Of a DNA stretch of 7,439 nucleotides, positions 1 to 5,539 are shown piece after piece. The notes under the pieces were generated by a model that had not been told where the DNA came from, searched no databases, and saw nothing but the letters and a program-made list of their open reading frames with translations. Location of the stretch: positions 1-7,439 of the forward strand of contig CAILKS010000070.1 of assembly GCA_903834855.1 (NCBI GenBank), in the 5' to 3' direction. Origin of the DNA: an uncultured bacterium (GTDB lineage: Bacteria > Patescibacteriota > Minisyncoccia > Phycocordibacterales > UBA5272). Both the position numbers and the translations under genes were made by a program. How positions within the stretch are numbered: the first letter of the stretch is position 1; every line of letters starts with the position of its first letter.

Positions 1-1
1 A

Positions 2-457
2 GCTAATGGAAATTCTGGAGCAAGTGGATTAAATACAAATGTTACTGGAGGATTGGCAGCTGGTGTTGCGTGTGTTAATACCTCTCAATGTGCTTCTGGT
101 CTTACTTGTGTGGGAGGGAATGCTTCGAATAGGGTTTGTACTGCTGCATCCGGAGGTACAGCATCATCAATTCAAACATGTATTAATAATGGTAGTGATC
201 GTGTTGTTTGTGAATGTGAAGCAAGGGGTGGGGCTTGGAACTTAACTGATAATAGATGTTTTGTGAGCGGGGGAGGTAATGGTAGCTCCAATAATTCTGC
301 AGCCACGTTTGTGGATTGTAGTAGTAATTCTCATATAGGTAAAGATTGTAAATTTATTAATAATGTTGGTGTTGAGGATAAAGGTACTTGTCAGTGGCAA
401 AATAGACCAGATTTGGGTGTTGGAGTTAAAGAAATAACTTGTCGAGTTAAAATTTAA
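2..457 (+). CDS. C-terminal part of a cysteine-rich secreted protein, probably a pilin-like paralogue (5' end outside window)
   Basis: The frame is open from the window edge, so the gene starts upstream; the internal TTG at 53 is not a convincing start. The visible 151 residues begin with a Gly/Ser/Asn-rich linker (ANGNSGASG...), closely like the linker of the protein at 3426-4340. Next comes a block with 12 cysteines, opening with a C-x5-C-x5-C-x8-C group that includes SGLTC. The 3426 protein ends with a similar GLTC-x5-C group. An even cysteine count and the low-complexity spacer suggest a disulfide-bonded domain outside the membrane. By analogy with the paralogue, the missing N-terminus should hold a signal peptide and two membrane helices; this is inference. 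No enzymatic motif is visible and the function is unknown. Confidence 0.75.
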   Translation, partial: ANGNSGASGLNTNVTGGLAAGVACVNTSQCASGLTCVGGNASNRVCTAASGGTASSIQTCINNGSDRVVCECEARGGAWNLTDNRCFVSGGGNGSSNNSAATFVDCSSNSHIGKDCKFINNVGVEDKGTCQWQNRPDLGVGVKEITCRVKI

Positions 458-480
458 TTTTTAAAAGTCTATTTTTTGTA

Positions 481-519
481 AATACAAAGAGTGGCAGCAA
501 AGCTGCCACTCTTTGTATT
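481..519 (+). terminator. Long perfect hairpin after the cysteine-rich gene
   Basis: Arms 481-498 and 502-519 are perfect 18-bp reverse complements around an AAA loop, 23 bp after the stop codon. A T-rich stretch follows but there is no clean U tract. It probably ends transcription of the upstream gene. The outer sequences GTAAATACA (478-486) and TGTATTGTA (514-522) recur around the hairpin at 1207-1241. Confidence 0.6.
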
Positions 520-532
520 GTATTTACTTTTG

Positions 533-560
533 ACTTTATGGACTTTCAACTTTATGGACT
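533..560 (+). repeat. 28-bp intergenic repeat, exact inverted copy at 7037-7064
   Basis: This is two ACTTTATGGACT-type units joined by TTTCA. It is an exact reverse complement of 7037-7064, 6.5 kb away. Related units lie at 1141-1161 (21 bp identical to 7044-7064) and 1255-1268. It sits between the hairpin and the promoter-like 7-bp repeats of the next gene. Confidence 0.8.
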
Positions 561-564
561 CTAT

Positions 565-599
565 CCACTAGTAACTAGTAACTATTAACTATAAACTGT
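565..599 (+). promoter_or_regulatory. 7-bp repeats ending in a promoter-like TATAAA box
   Basis: Five consecutive heptads occur (CCACTAG, TAACTAG, TAACTAT, TAACTAT, AAACTGT). The last junction forms TATAAA at 590-595, 8 nt before the ATG at 604. No -35 hexamer is evident. The same 36-bp arrangement, aligned base for base and ending in TATAAACTGT, recurs before the gene at 1365. A start point near 602 would leave almost no leader, which agrees with the absence of a Shine-Dalgarno sequence. Confidence 0.5.
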
Positions 600-603
600 A
601 CCC

Positions 604-1125
604 ATGTTCCTAACTCCTACCCAACTCGTTCGTGATTTATATTTAAAACCTGGAAGTAAGGTTTGTGATATTGGTTGTGGCACTGGTGCCTATACTGTAG
701 CTCTTTCTCGTGAAGTTGGTGAAATTGGCCAAGTCTATGCATTAGATATTCATCGTGAAGCTCTGCATACATTAGCTAGTACATTGGAGAGACAAAATAT
801 AATGAATGTTGATGTTATTTGGGCAAACATAGAAAAAACTACACCAATAGATAAATATAGTCTAGATGCAGTAGTTATGTCTAATGTGTTATTTCAATTA
901 GAAGATATTGGAGCAGCACTTCAAAATGTAGCGTCTCTTCTTAAACCAGAAGGGCAGTTACTTATAGTTGACTGGTCTAGTTCCCATAAAGGAATTGGTC
1001 CACATCAAGATCATGTTGTTACAGAGGCAAAAGCTGAAGAATTAATTTCCAAAAATGGATTTAGAATGTTGAAACGTCTACATGCAGGAGATTATCATTA
1101 TGCGTTTATAGCGTTAAGCGTGTAA
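604..1125 (+). CDS. Class I SAM-dependent methyltransferase
   Basis: The 173-residue protein should transfer a methyl group from S-adenosylmethionine; the substrate cannot be told from sequence. Motif I is VCDIGCGTG (residues 20-28, with D22, G24, G26 and G28). D48 in ALDIH is the acidic residue after strand 2 that normally binds the ribose. SLDAVVMSNVLFQL (86-99) fits motif II, and LLKPEGQLLIVDW (112-124) is the post-II strand typical of the UbiE/Methyltransf_11-like group. There is no signal peptide or membrane helix, so it should be cytosolic. It is short for the family, whose members often have extra residues before the FLxP segment seen here at residues 2-5. The ATG is supported by the TATAAA box 8 nt upstream, and there is no Shine-Dalgarno motif. 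It is flanked by repeat-rich spacers on both sides and is probably transcribed alone. Confidence 0.88.
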   Translation: MFLTPTQLVRDLYLKPGSKVCDIGCGTGAYTVALSREVGEIGQVYALDIHREALHTLASTLERQNIMNVDVIWANIEKTTPIDKYSLDAVVMSNVLFQLEDIGAALQNVASLLKPEGQLLIVDWSSSHKGIGPHQDHVVTEAKAEELISKNGFRMLKRLHAGDYHYAFIALSV

Positions 1126-1134
1126 ACGCTTAAC
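1113..1134 (+). other. 9-bp hairpin with GTAA tetraloop across the methyltransferase stop codon
   Basis: Arms 1113-1121 (GTTAAGCGT) and 1126-1134 (ACGCTTAAC) are perfect complements around GTAA, a GNRA-type loop that contains the TAA stop at 1123-1125. No U tract follows. It may protect the mRNA 3' end or form part of a compound terminator with the hairpin at 1207-1241. Confidence 0.45.
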
Positions 1135-1140
1135 AAGTCG

Positions 1141-1304
1141 AAAGTTGAAAGTCCATAAAGTCCAAAAGAGTCCGTAAAGTTGAAAGTTCATAAAGTCTAT
1201 AAAGTAAATACAGGGTGGCCACGAAGTGGCCACCCTGTATTGTACCCACTTTCTACTTTATGGACTTTTGACTTTATGAACTAAACATCTATATTGCTTA
1301 CAAA
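1141..1304 (+). repeat. Composite intergenic repeat: AAAGTCCATAAAGT arms around a central hairpin
   Basis: The left part (1141-1206) is a run of AAAGTTG, AAAGTCCAT, AAAGTTCAT and AAAGTCTAT units. The right part holds their complements: 1148-1161 pairs perfectly with 1255-1268 (14 bp), and 1186-1196 with 1271-1281 (11 bp). The stem-loop at 1207-1241 is nested between them. The element ends with ACATCTATATTGCTTACAAA (1285-1304), which matches 7118-7137 at 18 of 20 positions. With no open frame of note, the spacer 1126-1364 is best read as a repeat module plus a promoter. Confidence 0.7.
1207..1241 (+). terminator. Perfect GC-rich hairpin after the methyltransferase gene
   Basis: Arms 1207-1222 and 1226-1241 are perfect 16-bp complements with a GAA loop. 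The hairpin shares GTAAATACA and TGTATTGTA flanks with the one at 481-519, while the inner stem differs in a way that keeps pairing. A T-rich tract follows at a distance. It is a likely terminator, and its core may also be a repeat element. Confidence 0.55.
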
Positions 1305-1322
1305 TTTATGGATTAATCTTGT

Positions 1323-1357
1323 CCACTAGCAACTACAACCTAAAACCTATAAACTGT
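1323..1357 (+). promoter_or_regulatory. 7-bp repeats with TATAAA box before the solute-binding protein operon
   Basis: The heptads CCACTAG, CAACTAC, AACCTAA, AACCTAT and AAACTGT parallel those at 565-599. TATAAA at 1348-1353 lies 11 nt before the ATG at 1365, so transcription would begin within a few bases of the start codon. TTGTCC at 1319-1324 is too far away (23 bp) for a normal -35. This is the only promoter-like site seen for the 1365-4340 operon. Confidence 0.45.
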
Positions 1358-1364
1358 CTATTAT

Positions 1365-2666
1365 ATGTTAAGAAAAATTCTAATTGGTTCTAGTATTTTT
1401 GCAGCTTTATTAGCTATCCTTATTTTCTCTGGACGTCTACCAATTGGATCATCTTCCGCAAAGGCTCCTGTAGGAGATGTAACAATGTGGGGAGTTTTTC
1501 CAGATTCGGAGATGTCTAATGTCATTCAACCTTTTAATGCGCAGGCAAAAACATATCGTATAAATTATATATATATTAATCCAGCCGATTTTGAACATAA
1601 ATTAGTTGAGGCTTTGGCTTCGGGTGTAGGACCTGATGTAATTTTGGCACCATATCAAATTATTCTTTCACAACAAACAAGAATTGCTACTTACCCAGCA
1701 ACATCTTTTACAGAAACGACTTATAAAAATACATATGTGAATGGAGCCTCAATATTTTGGACACCATTTGGGTCTCTTGCCCTTCCTGTTGCAATAGAAC
1801 CAACAGTATTATTCTTTAATAGAACATTATTATCTAAGCATGGCATACTCGCACCACCTTCATTTTGGGATGAACTGACAAATATGGTTCCCAATTTGAC
1901 GATAGGAGATGGAAATGGAAATTTCTTAGAAAGTGGTATCGCTTTAGGTACTGCTAATGTTCCATATATGAAAGATATAATCATGGCAATGGTCACACAA
2001 CTCGGTCAATTACCAGTGCTGGCTAATTATAATTCTGATGGCTCTTTTTCTTATAATTTCTTGGCTAATACTCCCACTACAGAAACTTCCCAAGTACAAC
2101 CTCTCTCAACAGCGATGAGATTTATCACAGAGTTTTCTGATCCAATGAAAACTACTTATACATGGAATCAATTTACTGGAAATGCATCTGATGCTTTTGT
2201 AGCGGAAAAGTTAGCTATGTATATTGGTTATGCTGGAGAGCTTTCAGTTCTTCGTTCTCAAAATCCAAAAATGAATATAGACATGACTTATTTACCTCAG
2301 GCACGCGGATATAAAACTTCTTCAACTGGCATGAGACTTTATGGAATTGCTACAATGCGTCAGGCTAAGAATCTAAATGGTGCATATGCAGTGGAATATG
2401 CTTTTTCTGGGGCAGATTGGTCACCACAATTGGCTAATATCGTCGGAGCATATCCTGCACTTGTTAGTTATTTGAAAACTCCTGGATTAAATGAAGTATT
2501 AAAGAACAGTTTATTAATTTCTCATGGTTGGTATGACATAAATAATCAATCATCAAGTGATTTTATGACATTAATGTTTAATAGTCTTCTAAGTGGTAGA
2601 CAAGGAATAAATGATGCTGTTTCAGACTTTGTCTCACGTATGGTAGACATGTATACTCATAGATAA
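1365..2666 (+). CDS. Extracellular solute-binding protein (MalE-like family 1), N-terminally membrane-anchored
   Basis: The 433-residue protein has one hydrophobic segment (about 5-22) after a short basic N-terminus, then a domain typical of ABC-importer substrate-binding proteins. Family signatures are ASGVGPDV (85-92), ALPVAIEPTVLFFNRTLL (139-156), PPSFWDEL (164-171), and the second-lobe segment FVAEKLAMYIGYAGE (278-292). The length is normal for sugar-binding members. It contains no cysteine, so there is no lipobox; it is probably held by an uncleaved signal anchor or released. No permease or ATPase gene follows. Instead the stop is 1 nt before the next ATG, a pilin-like gene, implying co-translation. 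The ligand is unknown. It could deliver a substrate to a distant transporter or act as a surface receptor for the neighbouring proteins (inference). No Shine-Dalgarno motif precedes the ATG. Confidence 0.85.
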   Translation: MLRKILIGSSIFAALLAILIFSGRLPIGSSSAKAPVGDVTMWGVFPDSEMSNVIQPFNAQAKTYRINYIYINPADFEHKLVEALASGVGPDVILAPYQIILSQQTRIATYPATSFTETTYKNTYVNGASIFWTPFGSLALPVAIEPTVLFFNRTLLSKHGILAPPSFWDELTNMVPNLTIGDGNGNFLESGIALGTANVPYMKDIIMAMVTQLGQLPVLANYNSDGSFSYNFLANTPTTETSQVQPLSTAMRFITEFSDPMKTTYTWNQFTGNASDAFVAEKLAMYIGYAGELSVLRSQNPKMNIDMTYLPQARGYKTSSTGMRLYGIATMRQAKNLNGAYAVEYAFSGADWSPQLANIVGAYPALVSYLKTPGLNEVLKNSLLISHGWYDINNQSSSDFMTLMFNSLLSGRQGINDAVSDFVSRMVDMYTHR

Positions 2667-2667
2667 T

Positions 2668-3423
2668 ATGAAATTAAAAACTATTTCTCGAATATTTGTT
2701 GCAACTTACTTACTTTCAATATTTCTTACTGGTGTAATTACACCAATTTCAGCTTTCGCACTTGATTTTAGTAAACCGTTAGCAGGGGACACAAGATGTG
2801 GTGGCACAACCGCTTGTTCCATAACTGCGATTTTTACAGAATTAAAAGATGTATTTATTATGGCTATTGTAGTTATTGCCTTTTTTGCACTCGTTGCCCT
2901 TATTTGGACTGGAGTTAAGGGATTAACTGCGGAAGATCAGCCAGCAATATTACAGGCAACAAGAAAACAAGCCGGAGTTATTATTTCCAGTGTACTTATT
3001 GCTATATTTTTAATTGGAGGACTCGCAATGGCTTTCTTTAAAGCTTTTGTAAAGCCAGAGTATTATAATTTTTTCGGCAATTTTTTCTCTAAAATAGAAG
3101 ATACTCCAATTTTAGGAACATTACATGCTAATGCTCAAGTGGTAGCACAGACACCAAGTAGTTTGAACCCTCTTGTTGTAGAAAGTGTTTATGATGTAGC
3201 AATACTTCTTTTCCAATTAGCAATGAGATGGATAATGATACCAGTTCTTATTGGTTCTTGGGTTTGGGCAGGATTTTTATTCATACAAGCACAAGGAAAC
3301 CCAGATAGAATAAATTACGCTCGTCAGAGATTATGGTATTCATTTATTTGGACAATAGTTTTAATGTTTGCTCTTGGAGTCGCTTTTGCTTTTCGTGATA
3401 CTTTTAATCAAATATTTACATAA
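2668..3423 (+). CDS. Membrane protein with two VirB2/TrbC-like helical pairs
   Basis: The 251-residue protein has a signal peptide (about 1-31, ending AFA-L), a short segment with C44 and C50, and then four membrane helices in two pairs. Pair 1 is about 62-84 and 102-127, joined by KGLTAEDQPAILQATRKQ. Pair 2 is about 175-206 and 222-243, joined by QAQGNPDRINYARQRL. Each pair has the helix / charged loop / helix plan of VirB2-type pilins. The second loop, NPDRxxxARxRLWY, closely resembles NPERREQARRHLLY in the protein at 5232-5501. It therefore looks like two pilin units fused in one chain. It begins 1 nt after the solute-binding protein and ends 2 nt before the next gene, with no Shine-Dalgarno motif, so translation is probably coupled. 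A role as a membrane platform or pilus subunit is inference. Confidence 0.78.
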   Translation: MKLKTISRIFVATYLLSIFLTGVITPISAFALDFSKPLAGDTRCGGTTACSITAIFTELKDVFIMAIVVIAFFALVALIWTGVKGLTAEDQPAILQATRKQAGVIISSVLIAIFLIGGLAMAFFKAFVKPEYYNFFGNFFSKIEDTPILGTLHANAQVVAQTPSSLNPLVVESVYDVAILLFQLAMRWIMIPVLIGSWVWAGFLFIQAQGNPDRINYARQRLWYSFIWTIVLMFALGVAFAFRDTFNQIFT

Positions 3424-3425
3424 TT

Positions 3426-4340
3426 ATGAAAATACGAACACTTGCCACACTATCTTTACTCATAGTCCCAAATTTTTTATATGCAACAACTGGGCCACTT
3501 GGATCACTTGTTGATTTAGCAAACACATTAGCAGGTGGTGTTGTCACATCTTTAGGATATTTAATGTTCACACTTGCAGTTGTGGCTTTTTTTTGGGGAA
3601 TAGTTCAATTTATTTGGGCAGCGAGAGGTGGGGACGCTGGTAAGGGTGTAGAAAATGGTAAGCAATTTATGTTATGGGGGATAATTGCATTATTTGTGAT
3701 GTTTTCTGTTTGGGGAATAGTTAAATTTGCTCAAGGTGTATTTAATATACAAGGACAAACAAGTATTACAATACCAAACATTCAATTATTAGGATCTACA
3801 CCAAGTGCATCTTCAGGTGCTAATGGGTTAAATGGTGGAGGGGCGTCTGGTGCGTCCGGCAATAACGGTTCCTCTGCTTCAACAACAGATTGTCCAAATG
3901 GTCCGATGTCGGCATGCACAACTAAAGATGCCACAGGGGCAACTGTAAGTGGATTTTGTGATAATACATCTAAATGTGTTCCATCCAGAACATCTGGACC
4001 AGTATCTGGAGCACCTTGTACCATGGTTGTGTGTACTACCACCTGTTCTAATGTTATAGGTAAATACAATACAGCTGGTCAATGTGTTCCTGATGGTAAT
4101 GTTTTATCATCATCTTTATCTTTTAATCAACCTTGTGAACCAGAAGCTGTGAGTCTTAACGCAAGCGGTCAAGGACAAAATATACCTTTATGTGGTGCGG
4201 GTTTATCTTGTCCATATGATGATATAGTTTGTAAAATTAGCGATGGTCTTACATGTCAAAATGATACTGATTGTAGTGTCTTTCATTCTAAATGTTTAGC
4301 TGGTAGAAGTGGGGTAAAAATCTGCACAAAAGTAAATTAA
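3426..4340 (+). CDS. VirB2/TrbC-type pilin-like protein with a 16-cysteine C-terminal domain
   Basis: The 304-residue protein has a signal peptide (about 1-20, LYA-TT) and two membrane helices (about 43-65 and 81-104) joined by the charged loop AARGGDAGKGVENGKQ. This matches the T4SS pilin-like families common in candidate-phyla bacteria. A Gly/Ser/Asn linker (about 122-153) leads to a cysteine-rich tail (156-301) with 16 cysteines and no other family I recognise. The only cysteines are in this tail, and their number is even, so disulfides are likely. The linker and tail resemble the partial protein at 2-457. The gene starts 2 nt after the previous stop and closes the operon. If the helices build a pilus or membrane ring, the tail would face outward and could bind a surface; this is inference. 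No Shine-Dalgarno motif is present. Confidence 0.8.
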   Translation: MKIRTLATLSLLIVPNFLYATTGPLGSLVDLANTLAGGVVTSLGYLMFTLAVVAFFWGIVQFIWAARGGDAGKGVENGKQFMLWGIIALFVMFSVWGIVKFAQGVFNIQGQTSITIPNIQLLGSTPSASSGANGLNGGGASGASGNNGSSASTTDCPNGPMSACTTKDATGATVSGFCDNTSKCVPSRTSGPVSGAPCTMVVCTTTCSNVIGKYNTAGQCVPDGNVLSSSLSFNQPCEPEAVSLNASGQGQNIPLCGAGLSCPYDDIVCKISDGLTCQNDTDCSVFHSKCLAGRSGVKICTKVN

Positions 4341-4362
4341 TTGGTTTCAAGGTTTAATTTGT

Positions 4363-4416
4363 TATGTTTAGAATTGTGTCATACCAATGAAAATTGGTAT
4401 CTAGTGTCTAAACATA
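4363..4416 (+). repeat. Nested inverted repeat after the operon
   Basis: The outer arms TATGTTTAGA (4363-4372) and TCTAAACATA (4407-4416) are perfect 10-bp complements. An inner perfect stem ATACCAAT / ATTGGTAT (4381-4388 and 4393-4400) closes on a GAAA tetraloop. An internal loop of 8 and 6 nt separates the two stems. There is no U tract, so it is a weak terminator candidate; a repeat or processing structure is equally possible. Confidence 0.5.
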
Positions 4417-4455
4417 TATAACAACTGGATACCCGCCTTCGCGAGTATGACACAA
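4374..4455 (+). repeat. Second inverted repeat enclosing a TACCCGCCTTCGCGAGTA hairpin
   Basis: TTGTGTCATA (4374-4383) is the exact complement of TATGACACAA (4446-4455) and overlaps the preceding repeat, so the two structures compete. Inside its right end, ATACCCGC and GCGAGTAT (4430-4437 and 4442-4449) form a hairpin around CTTC with one C-A mismatch, which becomes a G-U pair on the other strand. The GC-rich TGGATACCCGC...TATGACA form resembles dispersed intergenic repeats seen in many bacteria. It is unlike the AT-rich surroundings. Confidence 0.5.
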
Positions 4456-4483
4456 TACCGAAAGATGTTAATTATGAATGGTA

Positions 4484-4518
4484 TTACTACCTACTACCTA
4501 CTGCTTGCTATTTGCTAC
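4484..4518 (+). repeat. Degenerate tandem 7-bp repeats
   Basis: Five heptads run head to tail (TTACTAC, CTACTAC, CTACTGC, TTGCTAT, TTGCTAC) and lead into the hairpin that follows. The unit differs in sequence from the heptads before 604 and 1365 but has the same 7-bp period and the same position ahead of a gene. Confidence 0.6.
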
Positions 4519-4536
4519 CCCCAAAACGGGGATAGC
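4514..4536 (+). terminator. Possible terminator hairpin upstream of the pilin-like gene at 4605
   Basis: GCTACCCC (4514-4521) pairs with GGGG-A-TAGC (4528-4536), leaving one bulged A and a CAAAAC loop. It is followed by CTCCTTTTATCTCTT, which is U-rich in RNA. It lies upstream of the promoter candidate at 4550-4577 and may therefore end the 1365-4340 operon transcript. Confidence 0.4.
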
Positions 4537-4549
4537 CTCCTTTTATCTC

Positions 4550-4599
4550 TTGTGCTTCAAATATAGGGGTGTATACTTAAGATACTTACTATTTATAAA
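4550..4599 (+). promoter_or_regulatory. Promoter candidates for the pilin-like gene at 4605
   Basis: TTGTGC (4550-4555) and TATACT (4572-4577) are 16 bp apart, a reasonable sigma70-type pair that would give a leader of about 20 nt. A second box, TATAAA (4594-4599), lies 5 nt before the ATG and fits the near-leaderless pattern of the other genes. The sequence alone does not decide between them. Confidence 0.45.
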
Positions 4600-4604
4600 A
4601 TATT

Positions 4605-5072
4605 ATGAAAAAAGCATTATTATCATTTTCAATCATAGTTACCAGTTTAATGTTTACAAGTGCTCAGCTCAATGTTAACGTCGGAGGAACAATAGGTGGA
4701 ACACCAGTACAAGTTAGTACAGGAGGAGGAAACGGAGGTTCAATTATTATTGGTCAAAATGCTACAGCTAACACAGCTGTAGGAGGAAGTTTGATTAATT
4801 TAATTGCATTAGTACAAAACATTGTAGCTAGACTTGTACCATTAGGTATCGGTATGGCAGTTGTAGCATTATTCTTCGGTATAATCATGTTCCTTATAAA
4901 AGGACGCGATGATCAAAAGGAGCGTGATAATTGGTTGAAGTGGATGATGTATTCTGTTCTTGGACTTTTCGTTATGGTGGCTATTTGGGGTCTTGTAGGA
5001 TTCCTAGCATCAGTTCTAGGAGTGGGAGTAGGAGGGTCAGCACCTACACCATCAATTCCTTACGCACAATAA
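4605..5072 (+). CDS. VirB2/TrbC-type pilin-like membrane protein
   Basis: The 155-residue protein has a clear signal peptide (1-20, TSA-QL) and a Gly/Asn/Thr-rich stretch (about 21-62). Two membrane helices follow (about 78-98 and 113-138), joined by the charged loop KGRDDQKERDNWLKW. The tail is short, Gly/Pro-rich and has no cysteine. The helix-loop-helix layout and the sequence FFGIIMFL / SVLGLFVMVAIWGLVGF parallel FFWGIVQFIW / GIIALFVMFSVWGIVKF in the 3426 protein, so they are likely paralogues. It has the size and shape expected of a plain VirB2-type pilin subunit. The gene is separated from the operon by 264 bp with its own promoter candidates and is followed by a strong terminator, so it is probably expressed alone. 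No Shine-Dalgarno motif is present. Polymerisation is inferred, not shown. Confidence 0.82.
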   Translation: MKKALLSFSIIVTSLMFTSAQLNVNVGGTIGGTPVQVSTGGGNGGSIIIGQNATANTAVGGSLINLIALVQNIVARLVPLGIGMAVVALFFGIIMFLIKGRDDQKERDNWLKWMMYSVLGLFVMVAIWGLVGFLASVLGVGVGGSAPTPSIPYAQ

Positions 5073-5089
5073 TTAAGGAATTAATTCTA

Positions 5090-5123
5090 AAAACAAAATC
5101 ACCCTTATGGGTGATTTTGTTTT
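5090..5123 (+). terminator. Rho-independent terminator after the pilin-like gene
   Basis: Arms 5090-5104 and 5109-5123 are perfect 15-bp complements around TTAT. The GC pairs lie next to the loop, the 3' arm ends in a T-rich run (TTTTGTTTT), and A-rich sequence forms the 5' arm. It sits 17 bp after the stop codon. Confidence 0.85.
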
Positions 5124-5182
5124 GTGTTGCATCTATTAGACCTTAGAAATTAGGTGAATTAGAAATTATTTGTATTTTCTAC

Positions 5183-5231
5183 TGTCTAATGTCTGTTGTC
5201 TAATGTCTATCTCTGTTATACTATTTACTAT
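5183..5231 (+). promoter_or_regulatory. 7-bp repeats with TATACT box before the small pilin-like gene
   Basis: Seven heptads run directly into the ATG at 5232: TGTCTAA, TGTCTGT, TGTCTAA, TGTCTAT, CTCTGTT, ATACTAT and TTACTAT. TATACT at 5217-5222 lies 9 nt before the ATG. TTGTCT at 5196-5201 is a possible -35, though the 15-bp spacer is short. This supports the ATG at 5232 over the in-frame TTG at 5196, which lies inside the repeat. Confidence 0.55.
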
Positions 5232-5501
5232 ATGAATGGAGCCGTTCTAGCAACAGATACAATTTTACAAAAAGCGATTACTTATTTTTTGCAGCCTTTA
5301 TATCAAATTGCTGTTGTTGTCGCATTTTTATATTTTCTCTTTGGTGTTGCCTTTCTAATGTTTCAAATGAATAATCCAGAAAGAAGGGAACAAGCACGTA
5401 GACATCTTTTATATGGAGTAATTGGACTTTTTATAATTTTGTCAGTGGGAGCGATTATTAAGTTTATTAATTCCATAGTCGGTGGTGGCCTGGTCTACTA
5501 G
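5232..5501 (+). CDS. Small two-helix VirB2/TrbC-like membrane protein
   Basis: The 89-residue protein consists of two membrane helices (about 22-45 and 58-78) joined by the basic loop MNNPERREQARRHLLYG. There is no cleavable signal peptide and no added domain. The loop and second helix closely match the second helical pair of the protein at 2668-3423 (NPDRxxxARxRLWY). It is therefore placed in the same pilin-like group, as the minimal member of this locus. The ATG at 5232 is preferred because the upstream frame (from a TTG at 5196) translates the 7-bp repeat and because a TATACT box lies 9 nt before the ATG. No Shine-Dalgarno motif is present. The gene ends with TAG. It could instead be an accessory membrane protein rather than a pilus subunit. 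Confidence 0.75.
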   Translation: MNGAVLATDTILQKAITYFLQPLYQIAVVVAFLYFLFGVAFLMFQMNNPERREQARRHLLYGVIGLFIILSVGAIIKFINSIVGGGLVY

Positions 5502-5539
5502 TCGGACTTCCATACTTGGTGAATTTCTTTGTTGTCTTC

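Noticed and set aside
39..245. 68-residue frame overlapping the first gene
   Set aside because: It is out of frame with the cysteine-rich protein, which has clear family-like features and continues from the window edge.
1721..1996. Minus-strand frame within the solute-binding protein gene
   Set aside because: It is antisense to a well-supported gene and has no recognisable domain.
3782..4082. Two minus-strand frames opposite the linker and cysteine-rich tail
   Set aside because: Both are shadows of a low-complexity coding region, with no start signal or domain.
1365..4340. Complete ABC sugar importer operon
   Set aside because: The two genes after the binding protein lack permease EAA-type or ATPase Walker motifs and look like VirB2-type proteins.
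4478..4678. 66-residue frame spanning the spacer before 4605
   Set aside because: It translates the 7-bp repeats and a hairpin and runs out of frame into the pilin-like gene.
4931..5146. 71-residue frame overlapping the 3' end of the 4605 gene
   Set aside because: It is out of frame with a good membrane protein and runs through its terminator.
5183..5231. CRISPR-like or minisatellite array
   Set aside because: Units are only 7 bp, degenerate and without spacers; this is not a CRISPR array.
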